Assembly (NCBI GenBank): GCA_027063505.1
Contig: JAMORO010000038.1
Coordinates: 57,169 to 121,168 of the forward strand
DNA length: 64,000 bases
Source of the DNA: Sulfurimonas sp.
GTDB lineage: Bacteria; Campylobacterota; Campylobacteria; Campylobacterales; Sulfurimonadaceae
Direction of reading: 5' to 3'
The notes beneath the pieces were generated by a model. The model had not been told where the DNA came from. It saw only the letters and a program-made list of their open reading frames with translations, and made no database searches. Of this stretch, positions 36,326-44,504 are shown piece by piece. The position numbers and the translations under genes are program-made. Within the stretch, counting starts at the first letter, position 1; every line of letters starts with the position of its first letter.

Positions 36326-37034
36326 GTATCTGCATATTCATCTTTTTACTTTTCTCGTTATCTGGTTAGGGCTTTTTTTAGATAGTAGTAGAGTTGATAA
36401 CCAACTTGCCGCTTCATTTGTAAGTTTTTTAGCATTTTTATGGGTTTATAGAGCTGTTTCAAAATCTTCACAACATATGATGCTAGCAGGTTTAGTGATA
36501 GCGTTTTGTGGTGAATTATTTTTCTCTTTACTCTTAGGTATGTATACTTATAGGCTTGAAAACCTACCAGCCTATGTTCCTTTTGGTCATGCCATAGTCT
36601 ATGTAAGTGTTTACTACATTGTCAAAGAGCCTTTAGTAAAACAGTATAAAGAGAAGATTATCAAAGTACTTTTTATTTTAATGATTATATATTCATCCCT
36701 TTGGCTTCTTATTGGAGATGATAGTTTTGGGTTTCTCTGTATGCTAGTTATACTTTTTCTCTTTAAACGCTATCCCACAACAAAGCTCTTTTTTCTAATA
36801 ATGTTTTTTACTATAGCTTATCTAGAGATTATTGGAACACACTATGGGTGTTGGGTTTGGCCTGATGTATGGTTTGATAAGGTGAGTTTTGTAAGTAGTG
36901 CAAATCCACCGAGTGCTATCTCTGTCTTTTATTTCGGCTTTGATGCGGGGTGTCTATGGTTATATAAACGCTATGATAGAAAAAGATGGGCTCGACTGAG
37001 AGTTATTCAGAGTAGGATGAGTAGTGCTGCTTAA
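36312..37034 (+). CDS. integral membrane protein of unknown function
   Basis: 240 residues with about seven hydrophobic segments. Conserved-looking polar spots include the Glu in FCGELFFSLLLGMYTYRLENLPAYVPFGHAIVY and the later ETYLxx-like YLEIIGTHYGCWVWPDVWF, followed by SSANPPSAISVFYFGFDAG. The pattern of His, Tyr and Trp in the membrane segments suggests a small-molecule enzyme or carrier, but I recognise no family. It overlaps the helicase gene by 14 bases and is convergent (4-base overlap) with the fkbM-type gene. Confidence 0.6.
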   Translation: MNRIKYLHIHLFTFLVIWLGLFLDSSRVDNQLAASFVSFLAFLWVYRAVSKSSQHMMLAGLVIAFCGELFFSLLLGMYTYRLENLPAYVPFGHAIVYVSVYYIVKEPLVKQYKEKIIKVLFILMIIYSSLWLLIGDDSFGFLCMLVILFLFKRYPTTKLFFLIMFFTIAYLEIIGTHYGCWVWPDVWFDKVSFVSSANPPSAISVFYFGFDAGCLWLYKRYDRKRWARLRVIQSRMSSAA

Positions 37035-38110
37035 GAGACCTTTTTAGGTATAAAGTAGATAACACTCTCAAAAATCCCTTCCATATAGTGGCGAAGGTAA
37101 ATGCTGTAGTCATCTCTTATAGCTAAAACTTTTTGTGGTATTTTGTACCAATCCTCAGCCTTATGGTAGATACAGATAGCAAGAGTAGGGTGGTAGTCTC
37201 TAATGGTTGCAACTGCCCCATCTATAGCATCTTGTTCTGCACCCTCAATGTCAAGTTTTATATAATCAACTTTTGACTTAACGATATTGTCTATCGTGTC
37301 TATCTCTACACTCTGAGTTCCCTTACCATAGATGCTAGAAAAGGATTTCTCTTCGTTAAAAAATAGTCTCTCTTTTCTTGAACCGATACCACACTCTATA
37401 AACGCTATCTTACTCTCATCTGCTAAGTCACGCTTTGCTATACGGAGATTCTCAGCGATGGGCTCTATACACCATATCTTCTCATACTCAGGGTAGTGCT
37501 TTATCACCTCTGCCGCTGTGTCACCAACATAACCTCCCCCATCAAAGAAGCAGATATTTTTCATCTCTGGGAGTATCTCTCTGTCAAAGTACTGTCCCTT
37601 GTGGTCATTAGTAAAGCCTTGCATAAAATCATAATCAAAAGAGATTTTAAAGTTGATTACCTTAGTAAATATTTCTTTTGATTTTTTATCTGCGAGGCAC
37701 TTATAAGTAGTAGAGTAGTCTGAATAGTTCTCTCTAAAATCTTTTTCAAAATCCATAATGAAAGGAGGTTCTACAAGAGAAAGGTCACTATACTTTATAA
37801 GATCAAGATAACTAATGTTTAAAAACCCTAAAGTATCTAGATGGCGTTTTACTTCAAGAGGACTTCCTGTAGCTGTCCATAAAATAAGTGCACCCTTTGG
37901 TACCTCTTCTATCTTTAGTACCTCTTTTTTTCGTGAACGCTGCACACGAGTAAAGTCATCTATGATGCCATCAACTTCAAGAGATTTAAGAACACTTCGT
38001 GTGAGTCTGTTGATACCTAAAATGTACTTTTTTGTCTCATTTTTACTAATGAACTGGGCGACTAGCTTTTGCTTACTCTCATTTATGTAGTCACTATCTA
38101 TAATCTTGAT
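37031..38110 (-). CDS. FkbM-family methyltransferase, apparent non-canonical ATC start
   Basis: The methyltransferase core (CFFDGGGYVGDTAAEVIKHYPEYEKIWCIEPIAENLRIAKRDL, then VDYIKLDIEGAEQDAIDG) is FkbM-type, acting on sugars or lipids. The first usual start is a GTG at 37945, giving 304 residues. However, 55 more codons upstream are open and read like the family N-terminus (KKYILGINRLTRSVLKSLE, VDGIIDDFTRVQRS), and no ATG, GTG or TTG occurs before a stop at 38237. The best-placed candidate is an ATC at 38108-38110, 2 bases after the tmk stop and ~10 after GAGAAG, giving 359 residues with N-terminus (M)KIIDSDY. Confidence 0.75.
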   Translation of the reverse strand: MKIIDSDYINESKQKLVAQFISKNETKKYILGINRLTRSVLKSLEVDGIIDDFTRVQRSRKKEVLKIEEVPKGALILWTATGSPLEVKRHLDTLGFLNISYLDLIKYSDLSLVEPPFIMDFEKDFRENYSDYSTTYKCLADKKSKEIFTKVINFKISFDYDFMQGFTNDHKGQYFDREILPEMKNICFFDGGGYVGDTAAEVIKHYPEYEKIWCIEPIAENLRIAKRDLADESKIAFIECGIGSRKERLFFNEEKSFSSIYGKGTQSVEIDTIDNIVKSKVDYIKLDIEGAEQDAIDGAVATIRDYHPTLAICIYHKAEDWYKIPQKVLAIRDDYSIYLRHYMEGIFESVIYFIPKKVS

Positions 38111-38112
38111 GG

Positions 38113-38697
38113 TTACTTCTCGTCTGAAAGGTGCGAGAGTATCGCGGTTGTAATTGCTTCTCGAGAGAGAGTTGCATCTATCTCTATAAGTGTGAGACCT
38201 AAAAGCTCTGTTGCTTTGATGATAGCGTTTTGAATATTAAGGAGATACTCACTGCCACGAAGTTCTATGCCATCGAGCTCTTTTTGTGAGAGTCTATACT
38301 CCAGTTCTTCTTTTGTTAAACGCAGGAGAAAGACTTTTTGCGGGTAAACGCCATCTGTTGCAAAGTTATTTAAAGAGACTAACTCCTCTTCGCTTATACC
38401 ACCTTGTGTAAGGGCGTAAGCAACACCACTGACAGCACTTCTATCGGAGATAATCATTTTTGTATCTATATTTGGCTCTATAACTCTACTCATATGCTCA
38501 GCACGGTCAGCAAGAAAGAGAAGAAACTCTGCTTTTTTACTCTGTGTTCTAGCGGAGAGAACCATCTCCCGTATCTCTTTTCCTATCTCAGTAGCTCCAG
38601 GCTCTTTTGTGATGATAGCATTTGGAAAGCTTTGCGCTATAGCTTCTATCTGTGTACTTTTTCCAGCAGTATCTATCCCTTCTATCGCAATGTACAT
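38113..38697 (-). CDS. tmk: thymidylate kinase
   Basis: A 194-residue P-loop kinase that phosphorylates dTMP. P-loop EGIDTAGKSTQ at the N-terminus, the DR(S/Y) motif IISDRSAVSGVAY near 82, and LRLTKEELEYRLSQKELDGIE as lid region. The P-loop reads TAGKS where DGAGKT is common. It overlaps coaD by 16 bases upstream and is followed after two bases by the fkbM-type frame. Confidence 0.93.
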   Translation of the reverse strand: MYIAIEGIDTAGKSTQIEAIAQSFPNAIITKEPGATEIGKEIREMVLSARTQSKKAEFLLFLADRAEHMSRVIEPNIDTKMIISDRSAVSGVAYALTQGGISEEELVSLNNFATDGVYPQKVFLLRLTKEELEYRLSQKELDGIELRGSEYLLNIQNAIIKATELLGLTLIEIDATLSREAITTAILSHLSDEK

Positions 38698-39185
38698 GAA
38701 GTCATATCTCCTATGATTTTTTGTACAGAGTTTGGAAGAAGATGTTCTGTTTTTCCGTTAAACTTTAAAAGATTACGAACGATAGATGAGCTTATAAAAG
38801 CATTTTGAAGTTTTGGCATGAGATAAACTGTCTCTATAGTCTCATCAAGTGAGTTATTTAGGTAGCCAAGTTGGAGTTCATACTCAAAGTCACTCACCGC
38901 ACGAAGTCCACGGATGAGGATTCCTGCACTATGTTCATGTGCGAGTTCTATAGTAAGGTTATCAAATCCAACAACACGAACACCTTCAAGTCCTTTTACC
39001 GCTTCTTCAGCCATAGCGATACGCTCTGAGAGTGTAAACATTGGTTTTTTATCTACAGAAGCTGCAACGGCAACGATAACTTCATCAAAGAGGTTGTGAG
39101 CTCTCTCTATAATGTCAAAATGTCCATTCGTTATAGGGTCAAATGTTCCCGGGTAAAGTGCAATATTTTTCAATGTTATTCCCAT
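38682..39185 (-). CDS. coaD: phosphopantetheine adenylyltransferase
   Basis: A 167-residue CoA-pathway enzyme: IALYPGTFDPITNGHFDIIERA (HxGH-type site TNGH), AILIRGLRAVSDFEYELQLGYLN, and ISSSIVRNLLKFNG are the conserved blocks. The annotated ATG gives MGITLKNIALYPGTF; a TTG four codons in (LKNIALYPG) would match the usual family start. It overlaps ubiX by 10 bases, so translation may be coupled. Confidence 0.95.
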   Translation of the reverse strand: MGITLKNIALYPGTFDPITNGHFDIIERAHNLFDEVIVAVAASVDKKPMFTLSERIAMAEEAVKGLEGVRVVGFDNLTIELAHEHSAGILIRGLRAVSDFEYELQLGYLNNSLDETIETVYLMPKLQNAFISSSIVRNLLKFNGKTEHLLPNSVQKIIGDMTSCTLR

Positions 39186-39697
39186 CTTTTATATAAGTTA
39201 TTTTCTATGCCAAGCAGATCAAACCACTTGCCAATAATAAAGTTCTCCATCTCATCAAGAGATTGCTGCTCTGAGTAGTATGCCATAACGGGTGGTGCTA
39301 TTATGATGCCTAAGCTTGCAAGTTTATGCATGTTCTCTAAAGCTATAGCAGAAAAAGGCATCTCCCTTGGTGCAAGGATGAGTTTTTTCTGCTCTTTAAT
39401 CATAACTGCGGCTGTTCGTGTTACGAGGTTGTCAGCTATACCACAGGCGATTTTTGCGAGGGTATTCATGGAGCAGGGTGCTATGATCATAGCATCAACT
39501 CCAAAAGAGCCCGAAGCGATACTTGCACCGATGTTTTCATTTTCATGAAGTGTGGTGTTTTTAAGCTCTTTTGTTAAAACTGTTTGCGAGTTTTGTGTCA
39601 TTATAAAGTGTTTTTCTATGGAGTCTGGGAGAAGCTCAAGAGTTTTTACTCCGAGGTTTACACCACTTGCTCCACTGGTTGCTACAACTATTTTCAC
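39176..39697 (-). CDS. ubiX: flavin prenyltransferase UbiX
   Basis: A 173-residue enzyme that prenylates FMN to make the cofactor of UbiD decarboxylases. Blocks KIVVATSGASGVNLGVKTLELL, IIAPCSMNTLAKIACGIADNLVTRTA and LAPREMPFSAIALENMHKLASLGIIIAPP are clear. The start is a GTG directly abutting the flgA stop (TAAGTG). No ubiD is present in the window; in Campylobacterota the cofactor serves menaquinone or related pathways. Confidence 0.93.
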   Translation of the reverse strand: MKIVVATSGASGVNLGVKTLELLPDSIEKHFIMTQNSQTVLTKELKNTTLHENENIGASIASGSFGVDAMIIAPCSMNTLAKIACGIADNLVTRTAAVMIKEQKKLILAPREMPFSAIALENMHKLASLGIIIAPPVMAYYSEQQSLDEMENFIIGKWFDLLGIENNLYKRWE

Positions 39698-40567
39698 TTA
39701 TCGTATCTCCGCTGTTTTTCTGCCTGTTACAATGGCGTTTATCTTTTTTCCACTACCATTTATCACGGTAATGGTTTGACCATATCTACCGCTTTTGTTT
39801 GCTTTACCTACAAAAGATATAGCGATGTTCTGGTCTAGTATGGTTACACTGATTCTATCACCACGTTTAACAAGCATAAGGCCCATTACATCTCGTGATG
39901 TAATGGTAGTCCCTTTTTTTATCTTTCGCTTTGCTTCATAACTTGCCTTTTTTAAGTCCAAAAGAGGCATAGCTCGAAACTTATCTAAACGAATAGTACT
40001 TTTTTTTACATTAAGGTTTGATAACTCATCCCCTCTTTTTAACTCTATCTTAGATTGAAGGACTATAAGTTTGGCATCTACAGTGTAGTTAAAAAAGATT
40101 TTTTTATTATCTTTAGTTTTTATAGAGAGTGTACCACTTTTTCTAAGATAGAACTTTCTATTAAGATGTATGGTGTAGTCACTCGTTAAAGTAGGAAGGT
40201 ATGAACGAGGCGATACCTGTATGTTTTGAATGATAATATTAGGGTATGTTTCACTATACTTGAGTCTTAAATGATACTTTATATCTGAAAGGTTGATAGG
40301 ACTTTTTTGAGTAAACTGTGTATAGGTGTGTTTGGATTGAAAGTTTTTATATCCTAGTTCAAAAAGTGTTCGTAGAAGTAGTTTTGTTTTTACTCTCTTT
40401 GTATGTTTTGACTCTCTTATCTGAAAGAGTACTCTATCTGTTTGTGGATTTTTAATCACATCTGAGAGGAGAATTTTTTTATCTTTTACAAAGTAGTTAC
40501 TCTCTAGATATTGTGTCGCAAAGAGATTAGTAGTAAAAAAAAGGAGTAGTAAAAAAAATAGTTTGAT
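39698..40567 (-). CDS. flgA: flagellar basal-body P-ring assembly chaperone FlgA, apparent ATC start
   Basis: The C-terminal SAF/FlgA domain is clear (DELSNLNVKKSTIRLDKFRAMPLLDLKKASYEAKRKIKKGTTITSRDVMGLMLVKRGDRISVTILDQNIAISFVGKA, then GQTITVINGSGKKINAIVTG). The first usual start (GTG, 40459) would leave the protein without an export signal. Upstream the frame stays open and encodes a textbook signal peptide, KLFFLLLLFFTTNLFA then TQYLESN, but holds no ATG, GTG or TTG before the stop at 40601. An ATC at 40565-40567, 7 bases after AAAGAG, is the likeliest start (289 residues). FlgA works in the periplasm. Confidence 0.8.
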   Translation of the reverse strand: MKLFFLLLLFFTTNLFATQYLESNYFVKDKKILLSDVIKNPQTDRVLFQIRESKHTKRVKTKLLLRTLFELGYKNFQSKHTYTQFTQKSPINLSDIKYHLRLKYSETYPNIIIQNIQVSPRSYLPTLTSDYTIHLNRKFYLRKSGTLSIKTKDNKKIFFNYTVDAKLIVLQSKIELKRGDELSNLNVKKSTIRLDKFRAMPLLDLKKASYEAKRKIKKGTTITSRDVMGLMLVKRGDRISVTILDQNIAISFVGKANKSGRYGQTITVINGSGKKINAIVTGRKTAEIR

Positions 40568-40635
40568 AAGAGTACTCTTTATAGATAAATTTAGAGTATT
40601 TTAACATAAGTAAATGAATAGGAAGCTGTTTGCTG

Positions 40636-40710
40636 TGGATGGGGTAGAGGGATTCGAACCCCCGAATACCAGTACCAAAAACTAGTGCCTTACCGCTTGG
40701 CGATACCCCA
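40636..40710 (-). tRNA. tRNA-Gln (anticodon TTG)
   Basis: 75 bases with encoded CCA. Acceptor stem TGGGGTA/TACCCCA, D arm GCCAAGCGGTAAGGC, anticodon stem CTAGT/ACTGG around TTTTGGT, T loop TTCGAAT. The anticodon TTG reads CAA and CAG. Identical to the copy at 40869-40943. Confidence 0.95.
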
Positions 40711-40753
40711 ATGTGTTGTTATAATGTTTAATATTTTGATTTTTTTTGTAAAT

Positions 40754-40830
<77 letters not shown>

Positions 40831-40868
40831 ACGCTTAATACTTGATGAAAATCAAATATTGTAAATTG

Positions 40869-40943
40869 TGGATGGGGTAGAGGGATTCGAACCCCCGAAT
40901 ACCAGTACCAAAAACTAGTGCCTTACCGCTTGGCGATACCCCA
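40869..40943 (-). tRNA. tRNA-Gln (anticodon TTG), second copy
   Basis: Same 75-base sequence as 40636-40710, including CCA. Together with the next tRNA it forms a tandem duplicate of a Gln-fMet unit with a 233-base period; the spacers have diverged. Confidence 0.95.
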
Positions 40944-40965
40944 ACATTAAAAAGTGAAAGAAAAT

Positions 40966-41042
<77 letters not shown>

Positions 41043-41214
41043 ACACTTAAACAAATCATATTACTATGTTTGTTGGAGCGAGATTATAGGAAAATTCCTT
41101 TTTAAAGTCAAGGGTTTCTCTCCTAAATTTACAATTCTTTTTAAATTTGTGTAATTTTTAAGAAAAAAGCTCTTATTTTTAGGAAAAAACTAAAAAATCA
41201 CAACTTAAGAGGAG

Positions 41215-41511
41215 TTACACTTCCTCTACTATTGGAGTAAGTGCTTCACCACTATCCTCTTCTATTTTCGCTCTAGCTTCTGCCATCTGTACTCTAATCT
41301 CATCCATAATATGAGGGAGGACATCTTCTGCTTTAGTCCATCGTACTTCATCAACATGACCACCATAGTCAGCACCAAGCTCTTCTACTTTTTTTTCTAA
41401 CTCTTCTACATTTTGGCAGTGAACAATACGTCCATCAACTGTATCTTTGAGTTCTATATACCACTTTTCATCAGGATCAACTAAAATAGTTGCTTCAAAT
41501 ACAACAGCCAT
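41215..41511 (-). CDS. small acidic protein at the end of the nap operon
   Basis: 98 residues, rich in Glu and Asp, no signal peptide or membrane segment. It predicts an alpha/beta fold (VVFEATILVDPDEKWYIELKDTV, VHCQNVEELEKKVEELGADYGG, VRWTKAEDVLPHIMDEIRVQMAEARAKIEED). It begins three bases after the napD stop, so it is almost certainly co-transcribed with nap. I do not recognise the family. A chaperone or maturation role next to NapD is conceivable but unproven. Confidence 0.7.
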   Translation of the reverse strand: MAVVFEATILVDPDEKWYIELKDTVDGRIVHCQNVEELEKKVEELGADYGGHVDEVRWTKAEDVLPHIMDEIRVQMAEARAKIEEDSGEALTPIVEEV

Positions 41512-41514
41512 CTC

Positions 41515-41913
41515 TTACTCTTCTCGTTTTTTTGAAGCATCAAACTGTGCGGCAAATGCTACCATATCTTCGCGTTTTTTCATATCGCCATTATAAACAA
41601 CTTTGTCAACATCAACATCTGAATCACGAAGTACTTTAGGCACTACGTCACGATTATTTATCACTTCCATATGTTCATCAAGTTCATCTTCAGAGTATGC
41701 CATCTGCATATCCGCAGCAATTACATGAGCTATGGCTTCAACCACTCTAAGTTTAGTAAGTTCTTCACCAACACCTTCACCCTCTATAGTAATGATAACA
41801 CGACCTTTTTCATCATGCATATGATAATCACACACTTCACAATCTTTCAAATCTTGAACAACCTGTTCTAAATATTTTGGTAGACACTGTACTACAATAC
41901 TTGATACATTCAT
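41515..41913 (-). CDS. napD: NapD chaperone for periplasmic nitrate reductase
   Basis: 132 residues. The N-terminal ~85 match NapD: NVSSIVVQCLPKYLEQVVQDLKDCEVCDYHMHDEKGRVIITIEGEG and a helix VEAIAHVIAADMQMAYSEDEL. NapD binds the Tat signal of NapA and stops premature export. The last ~45 residues (NNRDVVPKVLRDSDVDVDKVVYNGDMKKREDMV) extend past the usual length. It is the seventh nap gene in this operon, as expected for the napAGHBFLD order, with a PAS gene inserted before it. Confidence 0.88.
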   Translation of the reverse strand: MNVSSIVVQCLPKYLEQVVQDLKDCEVCDYHMHDEKGRVIITIEGEGVGEELTKLRVVEAIAHVIAADMQMAYSEDELDEHMEVINNRDVVPKVLRDSDVDVDKVVYNGDMKKREDMVAFAAQFDASKKREE

Positions 41914-41933
41914 AATTATATTCCTCTTTTATG

Positions 41934-42377
41934 TTAGTTATAAACTATAGTTCTTACACGTTCATTCGATTCTTTACGCATTTTATCATATAATTTTTGA
42001 TGTTTGAGTTTATCTTCATAACTTATAGGTGATCTTTGAGATTTATACCCAATTAACTCACCATTTTTATAAACACTAGAAACTATTGCTTCTACCCAGT
42101 AAAAACCTTTATCTTTTCGAAGATTTTTTACAACACCTATCCACTGCTTTTTTGCTTTAAGTGTTTGCCATAGATCTTTAAACATCGCTGATGGCATATC
42201 AGGGTGTCTTACTATAGAGTGTTTCTTACCTATCAACTCTGCTTCATCATACCCACTTATCTCACAGAAGGTAGAATTTGCATGTGTTATATTTCCATCT
42301 AAATCTGTTCGAGATATTATTAACTCATGTTCTGGGACTAAGGTTTCAACTAAAAATTCACTCTCATTATATTCCAT
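41934..42377 (-). CDS. PAS-domain sensor protein inserted in nap operon
   Basis: 147 residues, essentially one PAS domain of the Aer/FAD type: LIISRTDLDGNITHANSTFCEISGYDEAELIGKKHSIVRHPDMPSAMFKDLWQTLKAKKQWIGVVKNLRKDKGFYWVEAIVSSVY. The HPDMP and DLWxTL patterns are typical of redox-sensing PAS domains with FAD. There is no output domain, only a short helical tail. It lies between napL and napD on the same strand. It may signal redox state or nitrate metabolism to a partner; that is inference. Confidence 0.85.
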   Translation of the reverse strand: MEYNESEFLVETLVPEHELIISRTDLDGNITHANSTFCEISGYDEAELIGKKHSIVRHPDMPSAMFKDLWQTLKAKKQWIGVVKNLRKDKGFYWVEAIVSSVYKNGELIGYKSQRSPISYEDKLKHQKLYDKMRKESNERVRTIVYN

Positions 42378-42388
42378 CTTACTGCTCC

Positions 42389-43336
42389 TTATTTTACTTT
42401 ATAGTAGTTGACTGTACTATCATCACTCGAAACAAAAAACTCTTTTTCATTTAAAAACAGAATCTTAGTAAGTGTCATTTTATTGCCACCATATATACCA
42501 AGCTTACTTTTTGTAGAGAGTTTTGTCAAAGTGACATTATTGTTTTCATCACTTGAGTATGCTGCAAGTTTTCCTTTTGGTGAGAGCCCAACTCCATAAA
42601 CTAAAAAAGGTGTTTGTATATGATAAGCACTTTTAAATATCATCTCATAAATACCAACTCTTCTATCTTGTCCTCCTGCAACAATTACCCCATTTTTGTA
42701 ATCAACACTAAAAACATTATCTAAGTTTTGACCCTTAAAGATTTCAATGACATGCCCATCTTTTGTACTTATTAGGTGTAACTCTCCACTCTCATCAGCT
42801 ACAATAACCTCCGATCTATCTTCACTCATTGCAAGGTTAGAGAACTTTGAAAGAGATGCCTGCACACTCCAGTTCTCTTTCCCTGTATTAATATCATAAG
42901 AGATGATATCATTACTTAAAAGTCCCAAGAGTAATGTATTTTTATCTATAAACTTTGCTTTTGCTATATAGAGTTTTTTGCTACTTCCTATAATTACACT
43001 AGCCTTATCGCCACTAAAAAGGCGAACTTCTCGAAATCCACCAGTTGCTTGAGAGAGGACAAGCACTCTCTCTTTTAAAACATCTACAGAGTAAACTTTC
43101 CCCTCAATCTCTTCATTTAGAAAATTCTTAATTTTTGGAAGATGCAATGTTTGTACTTTTTTCTTTGTTTGAATATCAAAGATATCTACACTACTTGCAC
43201 TCGTTCCACAATAAAGTTTCATATTTGAAAGAACCATATCATTTACTGCACCACCAGCCTTATACTCAGCATCAGGCTGATGTATATTTGCTCCAAACAT
43301 AACAAGACTTATAAATAGTAAAAAAACTATTTTCAT
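42389..43336 (-). CDS. napL: NapL-like periplasmic propeller protein
   Basis: 315 residues with a signal peptide (KIVFLLFISLVMFGANIHQ) and repeated beta-propeller strands (GAVNDMVLSNMKLYCGTSASSVDIFDIQTKKKV; NGVIVAGGQDRRVGIYE; KILFLNEKEFFVSSDDSTVNYYKVK). It fits NapL, a Campylobacterota-specific WD-like protein in nap operons, whose precise function is not known (loss reduces Nap activity in C. jejuni). It overlaps napF by 4 bases. Confidence 0.85.
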   Translation of the reverse strand: MKIVFLLFISLVMFGANIHQPDAEYKAGGAVNDMVLSNMKLYCGTSASSVDIFDIQTKKKVQTLHLPKIKNFLNEEIEGKVYSVDVLKERVLVLSQATGGFREVRLFSGDKASVIIGSSKKLYIAKAKFIDKNTLLLGLLSNDIISYDINTGKENWSVQASLSKFSNLAMSEDRSEVIVADESGELHLISTKDGHVIEIFKGQNLDNVFSVDYKNGVIVAGGQDRRVGIYEMIFKSAYHIQTPFLVYGVGLSPKGKLAAYSSDENNNVTLTKLSTKSKLGIYGGNKMTLTKILFLNEKEFFVSSDDSTVNYYKVK

Positions 43337-43836
43337 AGAACACTCTCCTTTAAATCAATAGCATACGAGGGACATCGACTAATACAAAAACCACAAGAAG
43401 TACACTTCTCTTGATCAATTACAGGCATAAACATCGCCTTAAAGTCGATAGCATCTTCAAGACAAGGGTCTTTACATGAAAAACACATAACACCTTCCCA
43501 ACTCATGCAAGTAGTTTTGTTAATAACAACATCAATATCTAGACTATTTTTATTTTCTAAGTTTAAAACATTTGGCTCACATGCCGTTGCACAGTCATCA
43601 CAGTAGGTACAACCACTTTTTGAAAAATCTAAGTAGGGTGTTTTATCTTCGCCTATAATTATTATATGCTCTTGACATGAAGTAGCACAAAGGCCATCAC
43701 AGTTTTGACACTCAATGTCAAAAGCACTCTCATCATCAAAATAGGGTGGTCGTATAACTATTTTTTTTTCTTTTTTTTCACTAAAGCTACTCTTCGCAGT
43801 TGCAGAGAGAAAGCTAAAAAGCTCTCTTCTTTGCAT
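43333..43836 (-). CDS. napF: NapF ferredoxin-type protein
   Basis: I start at the ATG at 43834-43836 (MQRRELFSFLSATAKSSF), one base after napB; the open frame extends 33 codons further but that lies in napB. 167 residues with four Cys clusters: CQNCDGLCATSCQ, CTYCDDCATACEP, CMSWEGVMCFSCKDPC and CTSCGFCISRCP. NapF is a cytoplasmic iron-sulfur protein that helps NapA maturation or electron supply. Twin-Arg-like QRRELF matches other NapF starts, but no export is expected. Confidence 0.92.
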   Translation of the reverse strand: MQRRELFSFLSATAKSSFSEKKEKKIVIRPPYFDDESAFDIECQNCDGLCATSCQEHIIIIGEDKTPYLDFSKSGCTYCDDCATACEPNVLNLENKNSLDIDVVINKTTCMSWEGVMCFSCKDPCLEDAIDFKAMFMPVIDQEKCTSCGFCISRCPSYAIDLKESVL

Positions 43837-43837
43837 A

Positions 43838-44503
43838 CTATTTACTACTCTCGTAAGTGTTAATACCTTCCATGAGTTTTGTTCCTTCCCATGTAGACTT
43901 ACTAGCACCATCTGCATGAGTATAATCAGCTTCAAAATTATTTGGAACTGCTAATACACCTGTATCTTGAGGTGCATGACATTGTGTACAGTTGTAGCGT
44001 CCACCGTAAAGTTTACCACCTTCTGTAGCTTTTATAGAAACATTCATAAGTTTTTCACTTGATGTGTTTTTTATCTTATGACCATCTTTTTCCACTGAAC
44101 CATCTTTTCCAATAGTAGTTGCAGGTCTAAAGTCTGTAAAGTGTGAAGCTGGAATCGGTGTTGCACCCATTGCACTTGCTACTTCTGGCATATGACATCC
44201 TAAACATTGATTATCTCCAATTTTGATTGGGATAAGCCCTGTTACATCATGAGGAATCATAGGTGGTGCATCTTGAAACGCACGTTTAATCTTATGACCA
44301 CTTCCTGCATAAGTATCAGAATATTTTGTACCATGTGGTTTCAAATCTTCATTATTAAGTGTAGATTTTCTTAAACTTAATGATTCTGCAGTAATTGTTG
44401 GCTTTACTACCTCTTGCTTAGCAGGTGTAGTATCACTACCACATCCAACTAACAGTAGTGTTGCAGCAACTAAACCAAGTGTTATTTTATTTATTACTTT
44501 CAT
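43838..44503 (-). CDS. napB: NapB dihaem cytochrome c subunit, lipoprotein-type signal
   Basis: 221 residues. Two haem c sites, CLGCH (~120) and CTQCH (~186), with axial-ligand His in SGHKIKRAFQDAPPMIPHDV and PASHFTDFRP. NapB passes electrons to NapA in the periplasm. The N-terminus (VINKITLGLVAATLLLVGCGSD) has a lipobox LVGC, so NapB may be membrane-tethered. It lies one base before napF and one after napH. Confidence 0.93.
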   Translation of the reverse strand: MKVINKITLGLVAATLLLVGCGSDTTPAKQEVVKPTITAESLSLRKSTLNNEDLKPHGTKYSDTYAGSGHKIKRAFQDAPPMIPHDVTGLIPIKIGDNQCLGCHMPEVASAMGATPIPASHFTDFRPATTIGKDGSVEKDGHKIKNTSSEKLMNVSIKATEGGKLYGGRYNCTQCHAPQDTGVLAVPNNFEADYTHADGASKSTWEGTKLMEGINTYESSK

Positions 44504-44504
44504 A

